This document shows positions 44,426 to 52,734 of a stretch of 64,000 nucleotides of DNA, in pieces. Position 1 is the first letter of the stretch, and the number at the start of each line of letters is the position of its first letter. A program made the position numbers and the translations under genes. The stretch is from NCBI GenBank assembly GCA_900546275.1, contig URCH01000006.1:7509-71508 (forward strand), in the 5' to 3' direction. The notes under the pieces are model-generated. The model searched no databases. It was given only the letters and a program-made list of their open reading frames with translations, and had not been told where the DNA came from. The DNA is from an uncultured Mycoplasmatota bacterium (GTDB lineage: Bacteria; Bacillota_I; Bacilli_A; RF39; UBA660).

Positions 44426-44453
44426 AAAAAAAATATCAAATAACTTGATATTT
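44426..44453 (-). terminator. gpr terminator
   Basis: Minus-strand arms AAATATCA and TGATATTT with a 7-nt loop, followed by a T-run. It separates gpr from spoIIP. Confidence 0.8.
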
Positions 44454-45468
44454 AATTTACTTCATCATGAAGAGCTTTATTTATTCCATTTCCTATAACA
44501 TCAGATAATTTTTCTATAACAAAATCAATTTCTTTAGGTGTTACCATCATATTATAACCTATTGGGGTCAAAACTTCATATATTAATTCTTTAAATTCAT
44601 TGTCAGATAATGTTCCAATTATTCCAAACAAATCCTTTTTATCGGATTCTTTTATATTAACATCTTTTTTTAAATAATTAACACCATTTGGAACTAATTT
44701 ACTAATTGGATTTTTTAGAAATTCTTTATTAAATGCATAATGTTTATACATATAATTTATTGTATCAGATACAATTACATTTGCATCTACAACAGTTGGT
44801 ACACCTATTGCCACAACAGGTATATTTAATTTTTCATAACTAATTTCTTTTCTACTATTTCCAACTCCACTACCAGGATGTATTCCTGTATCAGTCATTT
44901 GTATTGTTTTGTTTACTCTTTCAATAGAACTACTTGCTAAAGAATCAATTGCTATTAAAAAGTCTGGTTTTAATTTTTCTACTAAACTTAAGATTATATC
45001 GCTAGTTTCTATTCCTGTTTGTCCCATAACACCTGGATTTATCGCACTTACTTTCATAAAACCTTCAACATTTTGAAGTTCAAACAAATGAGATGTTACT
45101 ATAATATTATTTATTGATAATGGGCCTAAAGAATCTGGAGTTGATTTATCATTTCCAAGTCCTACAATAAGACAGTATGAATTTTTTGTGATTTTTAAAT
45201 TTGCTAACATTTTTTTTAATTCCTTAGAAAAAACTTCTTTTACTTTTTCTTTATTTGTAAAATCTGTAACATCTTCAAATTCTATTGTAATATAATTACC
45301 TTGTTTTTTATTTATTAATTTTTTCATCTTTTCATCAACTTTTACAGTAGTGATTTTAATTTTATCTTCTATATTAATAACTGGTTTTATATTATTATTA
45401 TCTTTTATACTTTCAACAAGTAGATCTGTTCTTATGTTATATTTTTTTAAATCTTTTTCTCTATTCAT
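44452..45468 (-). CDS. gpr: germination protease (Gpr)
   Basis: Aspartic-type protease that degrades small acid-soluble spore proteins at germination. The 338-residue product has NREKDLKKYNIRTDLLVES (zymogen start; the autocleavage region follows), LIVGLGNDKSTPDSLGP and LIAIDSLASSSIERVNKT with the conserved aspartates, and DTGIHPGSGVGNSRKEIS. The frame opens 22 codons earlier, but GAGGTG before the ATG at 45468 sets the start. It is divergent from rpsT and upstream of spoIIP, exactly as in Bacillus. It would be made in the forespore under sigma-G. Confidence 0.95.
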   Translation of the reverse strand: MNREKDLKKYNIRTDLLVESIKDNNNIKPVINIEDKIKITTVKVDEKMKKLINKKQGNYITIEFEDVTDFTNKEKVKEVFSKELKKMLANLKITKNSYCLIVGLGNDKSTPDSLGPLSINNIIVTSHLFELQNVEGFMKVSAINPGVMGQTGIETSDIILSLVEKLKPDFLIAIDSLASSSIERVNKTIQMTDTGIHPGSGVGNSRKEISYEKLNIPVVAIGVPTVVDANVIVSDTINYMYKHYAFNKEFLKNPISKLVPNGVNYLKKDVNIKESDKKDLFGIIGTLSDNEFKELIYEVLTPIGYNMMVTPKEIDFVIEKLSDVIGNGINKALHDEVN

Positions 45469-45580
45469 ACTATTCACCTCTAATATTTTTATCATTTTTA
45501 AATAATTTATTAAATTTATTTGCTTTTTTATCATTTTTTTGTTAAAATGTTATAAGTATTAATGACATGGAGGTGATATT

Positions 45581-45841
45581 ATGCCAAATATGAAAAACGC
45601 TAAGAAAAAAATCTTAGTTGATGCTAAGAAAAAAGAAAATAACAATAATTTTAAAGCTAGTATGAAAACAGCTATTAAAAATGTAGAAAAATCAGTAAAA
45701 GCTAAAGACAAAGAAAAAGCTGCTGAAAATCTAAAAATAGCTATTAAAAGAATAGATAAAGCAACTTCTTGTGGTGTTGCTACAAAAAATTACAGTGCAC
45801 GTAATAAATCAAGATTAACTAAAAAGGTAAATGAAATGTAA
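45581..45841 (+). CDS. rpsT: 30S ribosomal protein S20
   Basis: An 86-residue, very basic helical protein that binds 16S rRNA early in 30S assembly. It begins MPNMKNAKKKILVDAKKK and has KTAIKNVEKSVKAKDKEKA and the family end KATSCGVATKNYSARNKSRL. GGAGGTGA precedes the ATG. It is divergent from gpr, the standard arrangement in spore-forming Firmicutes. Confidence 0.97.
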   Translation: MPNMKNAKKKILVDAKKKENNNNFKASMKTAIKNVEKSVKAKDKEKAAENLKIAIKRIDKATSCGVATKNYSARNKSRLTKKVNEM

Positions 45842-45912
45842 TTATTTTACTTTTTTTTTATTTTAAATAATGTTTGAGTTTTTTTTTGATATACTATATG
45901 TAGGTGAATTAA

Positions 45913-46827
45913 ATGAAATTAAAAAAATTTATAAAGTTTACATTTTTAATAGGTATTATAAGTTGTTTATATTTATTTAGAAATAATATTTCGGATTATA
46001 TTTTAAAAAATTTTGTAATAAACAACAAAATTGTAATTAGTGAAGCAAATACATATTATAAGGATTATGAATATAATTATGTTCACACTGTAACAAATTT
46101 TGAACCTAACAATAAACAAGATTTATTAAATATTTTTTATACTATATTAAATAGTGGTTGGACTACTTTTCAATTCTATTGTAACCCTGACTATAAAGAT
46201 TGCTACGACGATATAAATTATATTACAAAGGAATCTGAAGATTTATCAATTATAAATAATATGGTTAATCCATTTAATAGTTATAAGTATTTAACGTTTG
46301 AAGTATCTAGTTTAGGTAAAGTTACAGTTAACATTCAAAAGTTATATACTGATGATGAAATAAATTATGTTAATGAACAAATGGATAAAATTATTGATGA
46401 AATAATAACTGATGACATGACTACTAATGAAAAAATTAAAGCATTTCATGATTATGTAATAAATATGCTTAGTTATGATACTTCATTAAATATTGAGGAA
46501 AATGGCTCAAATAAAGCATATGGTGCATTAGTAAATAAAAAAGCTGTATGTTCTGGTTATAGTGATTTAATGGCAATTTTTTTGGATAGACTTGGAATTA
46601 AAAACTATAAAATAATTAATGATGAACATGTATGGAATCTTTTATATTTGGATGAAAAATGGCAACACATTGACTTAACTTGGGATGACCCTACTACTTC
46701 TAATGGTAAACCTATATTGATTCATGATTTCTTTTTAATAGATACTTCTGAACTTGAAAGAATTAGTAATAAACTTAAAAATAATCAACATGTTTTTGAC
46801 AAAAATATTTATATTGAAGCAAAATAA
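45913..46827 (+). CDS. transglutaminase-like protein, membrane-anchored
   Basis: A 304-residue protein with an N-terminal TM (about 7-23) and an outer part ending in a transglutaminase-like cysteine-protease fold (about 190-275). The catalytic triad is visible: Cys in NKKAVCSGYSDLMAIF, His in NDEHVWNLLYL, and Asp in HIDLTWDDPTT. Such domains act as proteases, peptidases or crosslinkers on the cell surface. It starts at an ATG with a weak AGGTG-type SD and ends in a strong terminator. Possible cell-wall or coat role is inference. Confidence 0.85.
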   Translation: MKLKKFIKFTFLIGIISCLYLFRNNISDYILKNFVINNKIVISEANTYYKDYEYNYVHTVTNFEPNNKQDLLNIFYTILNSGWTTFQFYCNPDYKDCYDDINYITKESEDLSIINNMVNPFNSYKYLTFEVSSLGKVTVNIQKLYTDDEINYVNEQMDKIIDEIITDDMTTNEKIKAFHDYVINMLSYDTSLNIEENGSNKAYGALVNKKAVCSGYSDLMAIFLDRLGIKNYKIINDEHVWNLLYLDEKWQHIDLTWDDPTTSNGKPILIHDFFLIDTSELERISNKLKNNQHVFDKNIYIEAK

Positions 46828-46847
46828 AAGCACTTTAGTGCTTTTTT
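46826..46847. terminator. bidirectional terminator
   Basis: Palindrome AAAAGCACTTTAGTGCTTTT between convergent genes, with T-runs on both strands. Confidence 0.88.
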
Positions 46848-48052
46848 AAAGTAATTAAAACAGTCGTTCCCTTATTTACTATTGATGTATATTTCATTTT
46901 CCCACCATGTGCTTCAACTATTTCATTTGAAAGTGCAACTCCTAAACCTGTTCCATTTTGTTTTGTTGTAAAGAATAATTGTTTGATTTTTTCTAATGTT
47001 TCACTATCCATACCGGGTCCATTATCATGAACTAATATTTCTACTTCATCCTCATTATTATTTAATTCAATTTTTATTATCCCATTTGCCTCAATTGCTT
47101 CTATACTATTTTTTATTACATTTATAAGTACCTGAACAATTCTGTTATAATCCCCATTTATAAATATTTCATCATCAGTATTTTTATATGTGATAATTAT
47201 GTTTTTTTCTTTTGAAAGAAGATGAAAACTGTCTATAACATCTTCTATTAATAAATTTATATCCAATATATCTTTTTCAATTGTTACTTTGTTTAATGAT
47301 AAGAAATCTTGTAGTAAAACTAATGTTCTATTGATTTCTTCTTTTATTATAGGAATATAATTTTCATTATGTTCTTTATTATTTATTTGAAACATATCCA
47401 AGTATCCTTTACAAACAGCTATTGGATTCTTTATTTCATGTGTTATTTTAAATATACTCTCACGTAAGTTTTTTAAATTCTGTAAGTCTTTTAAACTATT
47501 ATACATATTAGTTATTTGTTCTGATTTTTTAAATATATTAACAACTAAACATATTAAAAAATAATAAAGTAAACATATAACTATAAGTTGCCATGAAAGT
47601 GTAAATAAAACAGTTTTATCTGTTAAAAGCCACCAAAATGAAACTACTGTATTGGTAAATACAAATAATCTTATATACAAGAAATCAAATCTTTTATATT
47701 TTTGTTTTAATATATACAAAATATAATAAATAACATATTCTATTAAAATTATATATAATCCAAAATTATAGGAACTGTAATAATAAATACCTACCAAAGA
47801 TAATATAAGTATACCTAATTTTCTATTTAATAAATACGCAAATATTAAAGGTATATGAAACATTAGTTTTGGAACCATTGTTGAATATGAGTACCCATAT
47901 TTTATAAGTAAATAACATGAAGATATAAGCGCAAAATCTAAATAGAATTCCTTTTTTTTTAAAGAATAGTTCTGCATGCATATTGCATAAATCAAATAAC
48001 ACAATAATGGAAACAATACAAAAATACTATTAATTAAAATAATTTCTAACAT
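46835..48052 (-). CDS. sporulation-type sensor histidine kinase (KinB-like)
   Basis: A 405-residue kinase with about six TM helices (1-185), then HisKA with ITHEIKNPIAVCKGYLDMFQ, N box IKNSIEAIEANG, G1 HDNGPGMDSETL, and G2 FFTTKQNGTGLGVALSNEIV. The long membrane sensor, the exact HEIKNP-x-xVCKGYL block and the FTTK-x-xGTGLG form are typical of Bacillus KinB and related Spo0F/Spo0A-phosphorelay kinases. No regulator gene is adjacent, as expected for an orphan sporulation kinase. The frame opens with GTG at 48064, but GGGGG before the ATG at 48052 sets the start. Confidence 0.85.
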   Translation of the reverse strand: MLEIILINSIFVLFPLLCYLIYAICMQNYSLKKKEFYLDFALISSCYLLIKYGYSYSTMVPKLMFHIPLIFAYLLNRKLGILILSLVGIYYYSSYNFGLYIILIEYVIYYILYILKQKYKRFDFLYIRLFVFTNTVVSFWWLLTDKTVLFTLSWQLIVICLLYYFLICLVVNIFKKSEQITNMYNSLKDLQNLKNLRESIFKITHEIKNPIAVCKGYLDMFQINNKEHNENYIPIIKEEINRTLVLLQDFLSLNKVTIEKDILDINLLIEDVIDSFHLLSKEKNIIITYKNTDDEIFINGDYNRIVQVLINVIKNSIEAIEANGIIKIELNNNEDEVEILVHDNGPGMDSETLEKIKQLFFTTKQNGTGLGVALSNEIVEAHGGKMKYTSIVNKGTTVLITLKKH

Positions 48053-48129
48053 ATATTCCCCCACACTCTAACAAATAAATTTGTTAATTAAATGGTATCA
48101 TATATATTTGTCATGTTTTGTCGAATAAA

Positions 48130-48157
48130 GAAAAAATGTGAAGAATTTTATCACATT
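48130..48157 (-). terminator. terminator of EIIB-like gene
   Basis: Minus-strand arms AATGTGA and TCACATT followed by T-run; the stop codon is within the loop. Confidence 0.75.
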
Positions 48158-48465
48158 AAATCATCAATACATTTTTTTAATTGTTTTGCATCTTCACCAA
48201 ATATTATTTTTAGCTGATTTTCTACTTCTACGATACCTTGAGCCCCCATCTTTTGAATACCTTCTTTATTAACAGTATCTGTAGTTTTTAAATTAACAAT
48301 AAATCTAGATTTTTGAACATCGTAACTTACGATGTTATCCTTACCACCTAAATATTCTACTAACTTATTTATTTCAATTTTAAAATCTTTCTTTTTTGAT
48401 TTTGTAATAGCAATCGCTATTATTATTAAAACAGCTATTATAATTATATACTGCAAATGTTCCAT
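48151..48465 (-). CDS. membrane-tethered PTS EIIB-like domain without active Cys
   Basis: A 104-residue protein: one N-terminal TM (about 5-22), then a glucose-family PTS EIIB fold (about 30-104), with KLVEYLGGKDNIVSYDV, GIQKMGAQGIVEVENQLKII and FGEDAKQLKKCIDDL. In active EIIB domains the phosphorylated Cys follows the first strand (DACxTR); here the aligned stretch reads DVQKSRF, with Gln51 in its place. It cannot carry phosphate the usual way and no EIIC is nearby, so a regulatory or scaffold role is likelier. Confidence 0.8.
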   Translation of the reverse strand: MEHLQYIIIIAVLIIIAIAITKSKKKDFKIEINKLVEYLGGKDNIVSYDVQKSRFIVNLKTTDTVNKEGIQKMGAQGIVEVENQLKIIFGEDAKQLKKCIDDLM

Positions 48466-48571
48466 TCTATCACCAGTTTAATTATACTACATATTTATAT
48501 ATTTTATCAACTTTTTTATTTAATGAATATTTATTTTAAAAATTGTAAATTATTATAACAGGTGATTCAGC

Positions 48572-49708
48572 TTGAAAAAGATATTAAAATATAAAATAGA
48601 TTATTTTTTTGTTATTTCAATTATCTTATTTATGATATTAAGTATTTTAACAATTTCTAGTTCAAATAAATTGATTACTAATGTAAATAATCTTGCTTTG
48701 AAACAAGCTGGTTGGTATTTAATAGGAATTATTTTATTAATTGTTGTTTTTATAAAAACTGATTTTATATATAAACACATAGAAATATTTTATATAATTG
48801 GAAATATTTTGTTGTTAGGGCTTCTTTTATTTGGACCTACTATTAATAATTCTAAATGTTGGTTTTTAATTCCTGGAGTTGGCACTTTTCAACCTAGTGA
48901 ATTTATGAAAATAATTCTAATTATTATGTTAGCTAAAGAAATTGATAAATTTAATACAAAGTATAAAAAAGCAACTGTAAAAGATGAATTATTTTTCTTA
49001 CTTAGAGTTGGAGTTATTGTTCTAATACCTTTAATTTTAACTTTTCTTGAACCTGACACTGGTGTTGTTTTAATATATTTACTTATAACGATCTTTATGT
49101 TATTCACATCTGGAATTAGATATGGATGGTTTATTGCTTTATTTTTACTAGTAATTAGTATTGTAGCTTTTATATTATTAATGTTTTTTTTGAACAATGA
49201 ATTATTTATTGATATTTTTGGAACCAGTTTTTTCTTAAGAATTGATAGATTAATTGATTGGAACAATAACAGTGGTTATCAATTAACTAATGGCATTGTA
49301 TCTATTGGTAGTGGTGGATTGTTTGGTATGGGGTTAAATAATACACCTATATATTTTCCAGAACCTCAAACTGATTTTATCTTTGCTGTATTTTCTAATA
49401 ATTTTGGTTTTATTGGATCTGTTTTATTTATAATTTTTATTTCAATTTTTGATATTAAATTAATGAATCTTGGTAAAAAAAGTAAAGGCGGAATTAATTT
49501 TTATATTATTTCTGGAATAACAGGAATGACTTTATATCAACAATTTCAAAATATTGGTATGACTTTTGGATTAATTCCAATTACTGGGATAACTCTACCT
49601 TTTATAAGCTATGGTGGGTCTAGTTTACTTAGCTATATGATTATTATGGGAATCATTCTTAATATATCAAGCAAAAAAAAGAATGACTATTGCCATTCTC
49701 CGCTATAA
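48572..49708 (+). CDS. rodA: RodA/FtsW/SpoVE-family glycosyltransferase
   Basis: A SEDS peptidoglycan polymerase of 378 residues with about ten TM helices. Family motifs: NNSKCWFLIPGVGTFQPSEF, the catalytic Asp in LTFLEPDTGVVLI, SIGSGGLFGMGLNN, and FPEPQTDFIFAVFSNNFGFIG, ending LPFISYGGSSLLSYM. The PEPQTDFIF form is RodA-like, but SpoVE cannot be excluded in a spore former. It starts at TTG with AGGTGA upstream. It would pair with a class B PBP such as the one at 34811. Its 3' end overlaps the convergent gene by 22 bp. Confidence 0.88.
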   Translation: MKKILKYKIDYFFVISIILFMILSILTISSSNKLITNVNNLALKQAGWYLIGIILLIVVFIKTDFIYKHIEIFYIIGNILLLGLLLFGPTINNSKCWFLIPGVGTFQPSEFMKIILIIMLAKEIDKFNTKYKKATVKDELFFLLRVGVIVLIPLILTFLEPDTGVVLIYLLITIFMLFTSGIRYGWFIALFLLVISIVAFILLMFFLNNELFIDIFGTSFFLRIDRLIDWNNNSGYQLTNGIVSIGSGGLFGMGLNNTPIYFPEPQTDFIFAVFSNNFGFIGSVLFIIFISIFDIKLMNLGKKSKGGINFYIISGITGMTLYQQFQNIGMTFGLIPITGITLPFISYGGSSLLSYMIIMGIILNISSKKKNDYCHSPL

Positions 49709-50529
49709 AAATAATATTTTCCATCACTTTGTTTTTTAAATGTCCATTTATATGTTTCAACTTCTTTATTATCAATCATTTCGTTAATAGTTGATTTATA
49801 TTTTTCTGAATATTGTCCTGCATCTTCTGTATATAATGTTTTTGTTTTTGTATCATTTTTATCTACTAAATAAGTTTCGATTGTTTCAAAATTAGAATCG
49901 CATTTACCTTCTACTTTTTGTGCGTAAGAATATACATATATATATTCTTCATTAGGATCTTTCTCTGCTTTATATATTTTTGATACTACATCTTTGAAAC
50001 CACAAGACTCGGTACCGCATTTTGAAGAAGCTATATAAGTATTATCTTTTTCATTATAATTAGCACTTATACAACCCTCATCTGAAACTATATTAGCATT
50101 TGAATATGTTGTGTCTGGACCATATATTTTTTTAAAGTTTTTTTCAATTTCACTTGCTGAATATACATTGAAGTATTCATTGTTTTTTTCTGTACTTGTA
50201 TATTTTACATATGTTGCTGCATCAAACATCATGTCTGCTCTACTAATTTGTGATACATTTATATTTTTATATGACCATGTTGATATAAATTCTGCACTTC
50301 TATCAGTTGGATAAACTAATGAAGTAATTATAGGATCAGACAAGCTTATTTCTATATTTTGTTTAGCTTCATTATTTTTATCTTTGTCTGTTACCATCGG
50401 ATTACTATTTTCCTTCTTTATAAATTTATCATATACTGTAAAACTCATACTATCTATTAATAAAATCAATAAAACGATTATTAATACTACTTTTACTGTA
50501 TCTCCTTTTTTATTTTTTATTTCGTTCAT
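49687..50529 (-). CDS. membrane-anchored hypothetical protein
   Basis: A 280-residue protein with a short cytoplasmic start (MNEIKNKKGDTVK), one TM (about 14-32), a charged linker, and an outer domain with four cysteines (DEGCISANY, SSKCGTESCGF, EGKCDSNF) that may form disulfides. The first ~37 residues resemble those of the next gene upstream (MNEVQNKK...TLKVVLI...DKFIKK), so the two are paralogous at least in the anchor. Family not recognised. Its last codons overlap the rodA 3' end. Confidence 0.7.
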   Translation of the reverse strand: MNEIKNKKGDTVKVVLIIVLLILLIDSMSFTVYDKFIKKENSNPMVTDKDKNNEAKQNIEISLSDPIITSLVYPTDRSAEFISTWSYKNINVSQISRADMMFDAATYVKYTSTEKNNEYFNVYSASEIEKNFKKIYGPDTTYSNANIVSDEGCISANYNEKDNTYIASSKCGTESCGFKDVVSKIYKAEKDPNEEYIYVYSYAQKVEGKCDSNFETIETYLVDKNDTKTKTLYTEDAGQYSEKYKSTINEMIDNKEVETYKWTFKKQSDGKYYFYSGEWQ

Positions 50530-50560
50530 TATTTCACGCCTATCTATTCTTTATTTGATA

Positions 50561-51166
50561 TTACTTTAAAACAATTTTTTTATTTCCTGATGTTGTTTTT
50601 AACACAGCAATTTCTGTTCCATCTTCATCTGTCGCATTAGCTATTGCAGTTACATTTTTATTACTTAATATTAAATCTATTTCTTTTGTTAATTTATCAA
50701 TTGCATATAAATCACCTTCACCACTTAAAAGAAAGTATTCAATATGTTCATTATTACTACTTGAAATATTATTACTACCTGCAGTTGCCCAATATTTTAT
50801 TGGTTTTGGAAATTTTATATCCTGATCAACATACCTTGCAGTTGTTTCTGTGTCAAAAATAAAATCCCAACTTCCACATTTGAAACAAGTATTTAATACC
50901 ATTTTATATGAATCAAAATCTACATCTGCATTAATATCTATTAATTCATATTTTTCTCCATTAACGATTAAATCATCTTTGTTTTCTATTTGCGAATCAT
51001 TTTTTGTATTATCTTTCTCTTCTGTTTGTGGATTATTTTCTGTATTATCTTTCTTTATAAATTTGTCACAAACTATAAAGCTTATGCATCCTACTAATAA
51101 TACTACTAATAATGTAATTAACACTACTTTTAATGTATAAATTTTTTTATTTTGAACTTCGTTCAT
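50561..51166 (-). CDS. membrane-anchored hypothetical protein, paralogous anchor
   Basis: A 201-residue protein with the same anchor design as its downstream neighbour: MNEVQNKKIYTLK, TM at about 13-32, CDKFIKK, then an Asn/Glu/Lys-rich linker with an imperfect repeat (DNTENNPQTEE, DNTKNDSQIEN) and an outer domain of about 130 residues with CFKCG. It is 31 bp upstream of the paralogue, so both are probably on one transcript. SD AGGAGTGAGG. Function unknown. Confidence 0.7.
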   Translation of the reverse strand: MNEVQNKKIYTLKVVLITLLVVLLVGCISFIVCDKFIKKDNTENNPQTEEKDNTKNDSQIENKDDLIVNGEKYELIDINADVDFDSYKMVLNTCFKCGSWDFIFDTETTARYVDQDIKFPKPIKYWATAGSNNISSSNNEHIEYFLLSGEGDLYAIDKLTKEIDLILSNKNVTAIANATDEDGTEIAVLKTTSGNKKIVLK

Positions 51167-51251
51167 TTCCTCACTCCTATCTATAATATAGATTATATTA
51201 TTTCTAATTTTTTGTCAATGAGTAACTTTTATGTATGCGTAAATATATAGT

Positions 51252-51292
51252 AAAAAAAGAATGGTCGTTTAAAAATTAAACATTAACCATTC
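51252..51292 (-). terminator. terminator after DsbD-like gene
   Basis: Minus-strand outer arms GAATGGT and ACCATTC enclosing an inner GTTTAA/TTAAAC-type stem, followed by seven T. Confidence 0.8.
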
Positions 51293-52465
51293 AGGTTTAA
51301 ATATCATAAGTATTCCAATAATAAGCATTATGATTCCACCTATTAAGTGAGAATATTTTGTATATTTTGTTGAAAGTGCTTTAATGTTAAGAGTAAACAT
51401 TGCTACAAAAAACACTATGATATCATCTATTAAGAAGAAGAATATGTAAATAAAAATATATATGCATTTTTCAATAAAATTAACATCATTCAAGGCTAAA
51501 ACATTTGTAAATAAAACTGGAAGTCCGGCAGAACATGCAAGTTCTATAGCATTTACAGAAATAGCTAACAACATTACTCCTAACATTGCTAAAATAAAAC
51601 TTTTTTCTGATGTATACTTTTTTATTTTAGATATAATTTTCTTTCTTTTAGAGTTATCAACAACTTCACAACCAGCATCCTTTTTAACTATCGATTTTAT
51701 AAATCCTTTTAAATTTATGAATGCACCTATTAACGCTACTAAACCAATTAATAATTTTAACCAACTAATTGTTGTTAGTAATTTGGTTGCTATTCCAAGC
51801 CATACAAACATAAATACTAAATATATTAAAGCTGATGTAACTAAGAATGTAATACCAAGTGCCCACATTCTTTTTTTATTTTCCATATTAAATAACATTG
51901 TTATTAAAAATATCAAAACCCACATTGCACATGGATTAAATCCATCAATAGCACCTATTATTACAGAAAGTATTGGTAATGATACTTTTGCAGGATCTAT
52001 TTCACCAAACACTGTTGATATTTTATTAATTTCTCCATTTTTAATTTTAAAATTTGAAACATCTTTTCCATCTATTATATCTTTAATAACATCGTATTGT
52101 TCTTCAGATGTATATTTTTCTATTAAATTTTTTATTCCATCTTTTACGCCATCATTATATCCTATATAATAATAATCCCCTATGACTGTAAAAGGAACCA
52201 TAGGTGAATCAATATTTAATTTTTCTTTTATATTAATCATTAATTCTTTGTTTTCTTTTACATCATTTATTTCATATAAATTAATTTTCAAATTTTCATA
52301 TTCTTTTTGAATTTCATTTAAAAATTCTATTTCGGCTTTACAATGACTACAAGTATTAGAATGAAATAAATATACATTTACTTGTTTTCTTTCTTCTGCA
52401 TTTATACTTGGTAATATAAATAAGAAAGATAAAATAAATAAAAATATATATTTAATTTTTTTCAT
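51269..52465 (-). CDS. DsbD/CcdA-like thiol transporter with N-terminal thioredoxin domain
   Basis: A 398-residue membrane protein. A signal peptide (1-23, ending PSINAEE) leads to an extracytoplasmic thioredoxin-like domain with FHSNTCSHCKAE (CSHC) at about 33-150. Six or more TM helices follow, with the CcdA/DsbD-type cysteines in IDGFNPCAMWVLIF and IELACSAGLPVLF. Such proteins carry electrons from cytosolic thioredoxin across the membrane; its upstream neighbour is a cytosolic thioredoxin (overlap 14 nt), the expected donor. Domain order differs from E. coli DsbD in having the Trx domain first. Confidence 0.88.
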   Translation of the reverse strand: MKKIKYIFLFILSFLFILPSINAEERKQVNVYLFHSNTCSHCKAEIEFLNEIQKEYENLKINLYEINDVKENKELMINIKEKLNIDSPMVPFTVIGDYYYIGYNDGVKDGIKNLIEKYTSEEQYDVIKDIIDGKDVSNFKIKNGEINKISTVFGEIDPAKVSLPILSVIIGAIDGFNPCAMWVLIFLITMLFNMENKKRMWALGITFLVTSALIYLVFMFVWLGIATKLLTTISWLKLLIGLVALIGAFINLKGFIKSIVKKDAGCEVVDNSKRKKIISKIKKYTSEKSFILAMLGVMLLAISVNAIELACSAGLPVLFTNVLALNDVNFIEKCIYIFIYIFFFLIDDIIVFFVAMFTLNIKALSTKYTKYSHLIGGIIMLIIGILMIFKPEWLMFNF

Positions 52466-52727
52466 TTCTTAACTCCTCTATTACTTTTACTATTTCTTTT
52501 TTCGATTTTTCACCATTTAAACGAAATATTTCTTTTCCTTCTTCATTTAAAAAAATCATAACTGGTATTAATGTACCAACATTCCATTTTTCAACTTCTT
52601 TTTCATCTAAATCATAATCATAATCAATAAATTCTATTTCTGGATATAATTCCTTTATTTCTTTTATGGTCTTTTTCATAACTAAACAACCACTGCACCA
52701 AACTGCATTAAATTTAAGTATTTTCAT
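52452..52727 (-). CDS. thioredoxin
   Basis: A 91-residue cytosolic thioredoxin: KILKFNAVWCSGCLVMKKT (active site WCSGC rather than WCGPC), strand EFIDYDYDLDE, cis-Pro region GTLIPVMIFLNEEGKEIF. It is a little shorter than classical TrxA. It overlaps the DsbD/CcdA-like gene and starts 7 bp after the cysteine desulfurase, suggesting it feeds electrons to that membrane protein. SD AGGTGA. Confidence 0.88.
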   Translation of the reverse strand: MKILKFNAVWCSGCLVMKKTIKEIKELYPEIEFIDYDYDLDEKEVEKWNVGTLIPVMIFLNEEGKEIFRLNGEKSKKEIVKVIEELRNEKN

Positions 52728-52734
52728 ATTTCAC

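Noticed and set aside
51462..52169. 235-codon plus-strand frame opposite the DsbD-like gene
   Set aside because: Low-complexity reverse complement of a membrane protein; no start signal.
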